A stretch of 5,642 nucleotides of DNA from Candidatus Methylomirabilota bacterium (GTDB lineage Bacteria > Methylomirabilota > Methylomirabilia > Methylomirabilales > Methylomirabilaceae). Within the stretch, counting starts at the first letter, position 1. Every line of letters begins with the position of its first letter. The position numbers and the translations under genes were made by a program. The notes beneath the pieces are model-generated. The model had not been told where the DNA came from. It searched no databases and worked only from the letters and a program-made list of their open reading frames with translations. Positions 5,245 to 5,642 of the stretch are shown piece after piece. Where the stretch lies: assembly GCA_016200385.1 (NCBI GenBank), contig JACQEV010000115.1, forward strand, positions 1-5,642. Reading direction: 5' to 3'.

Positions 5245-5642
5245 ATGATTGTCAATGTCCAATGGCGAGCTTGGTCCTCAGACCAACTTGTCGAAAACTT
5301 TCCAAGCCTACTAAATGAAGTAGAATCCCACTTACACGTTTTCTCTGACGAATTCCAGGAGAAGAATCGATCAGTTATAGATGCATTTCGTGCAGAGCCC
5401 CTCAGTGCTAACGACATTCGTACAGGAAACCGCTATTGGGAACTATCTGCGATTGGATTCGCATTGGATTACCTTGGACGGCAGTTGAGGAATTTGGGTC
5501 TTGAAGACAATCTCAGACTGTTCCAGTCGGCGCACGAGATCTTCCGGGCGGGAAATCGCTTATCGCGACCGGCTCAACCTCAGGAGCAAACGCTCAGCAA
5601 TGCACTGCGAATCATGATCAGTTACGGCGTTGATCGCATTCA
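5245..5642 (+). CDS. Unrecognised protein, N-terminal part (runs off the right edge)
   Basis: 132 codons plus 2 nt are present with no stop. The protein starts MIVNVQWRAWSSDQLVENF and continues with mixed charged and hydrophobic residues that look helical, for example YWELSAIGFALDYLGRQL (about 69-86) and LRLFQSAHEIFRAGNRL (92-108). No signal peptide, membrane segment or catalytic motif is evident. A clear Shine-Dalgarno, a closed upstream frame and a long frame make it a credible gene. Codon choice is much richer in A/T third positions than in the mfn genes (GAA, CAA, CTA, TTA are frequent), suggesting a different history, possibly horizontal acquisition. A TATAAA at 5222-5227 could be a -10 but would leave almost no leader and lacks a good -35. 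I do not recognise a family, and the function is unknown. Confidence 0.7.
   Translation, partial: MIVNVQWRAWSSDQLVENFPSLLNEVESHLHVFSDEFQEKNRSVIDAFRAEPLSANDIRTGNRYWELSAIGFALDYLGRQLRNLGLEDNLRLFQSAHEIFRAGNRLSRPAQPQEQTLSNALRIMISYGVDRI

Noticed and set aside
5121..5318. GTG-started frame of 65 codons after AAAGGAGGT
   Set aside because: The GTG overlaps the ribosome-binding-like sequence itself, the product has no recognisable motif, and it overlaps the better-supported gene at 5245.

Overview
The window looks like bacterial chromosome from a methylotroph or other C1-oxidising bacterium that uses archaeal-type C1 cofactors. Its left 4.2 kb holds four genes whose proteins match enzymes of methanofuran/methylofuran biosynthesis (MfnD, MfnF, MfnE and MfnB types), plus one HisA/HisF-related TIM-barrel protein. 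Good Shine-Dalgarno sites, TTG and GTG starts, high GC in the mfn genes and small intergenic repeats all point to a bacterium rather than a methanogen. An NC10/Methylomirabilota-like or other H4MPT-using lineage would fit, but that is a guess from gene content and repeat style, not something the sequence proves.

Layout. 1-628 (-): 5' part of the HisA/F-like gene, running off the left edge; its start is best placed at GTG 628, not ATG 562. 653-1723 (+): ATP-grasp ligase of the MfnD type, head-to-head with the HisA-like gene with only 24 bp between start codons. 1711-2739 (+): MfnF-type hydantoinase/oxoprolinase-fold protein, starting at TTG and overlapping mfnD by 13 bp. 2740-2885: intergenic element made of two inverted arrays of 7-nt units around a hairpin-rich core, touching the start of the next gene. 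2886-3548 (+): MfnE-type amino-acid-kinase-fold kinase. 3469-4242 (-): MfnB, convergent with mfnE and overlapping it tail to tail by 80 bp. 4243-5244: about 1 kb without a convincing gene, holding a second 7-nt array, a candidate mfnB promoter, a dyad/direct-repeat cluster, a perfect 18-bp inverted repeat and isolated ribosome-binding-like sequences. 5245-5642 (+): start of an unrecognised gene, AT-richer than its neighbours and running off the right edge.

How the genes work together (known from the methanogen pathway, inferred here). MfnB condenses two glyceraldehyde-3-phosphates into the furan phosphate. An aminotransferase (MfnC, not in this window) makes the aminomethyl form. MfnE phosphorylates that to a diphosphate. 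MfnD attaches glutamate to tyramine (possibly tyrosine in bacterial methylofuran). MfnF joins the two halves. The product is the C1 carrier of the formyltransferase/hydrolase complex. The HisA-like protein keeps both HisA-type aspartates and sits with these genes, but its reaction is not known to me.

No CRISPR array, tRNA, rRNA or intact insertion sequence was seen.
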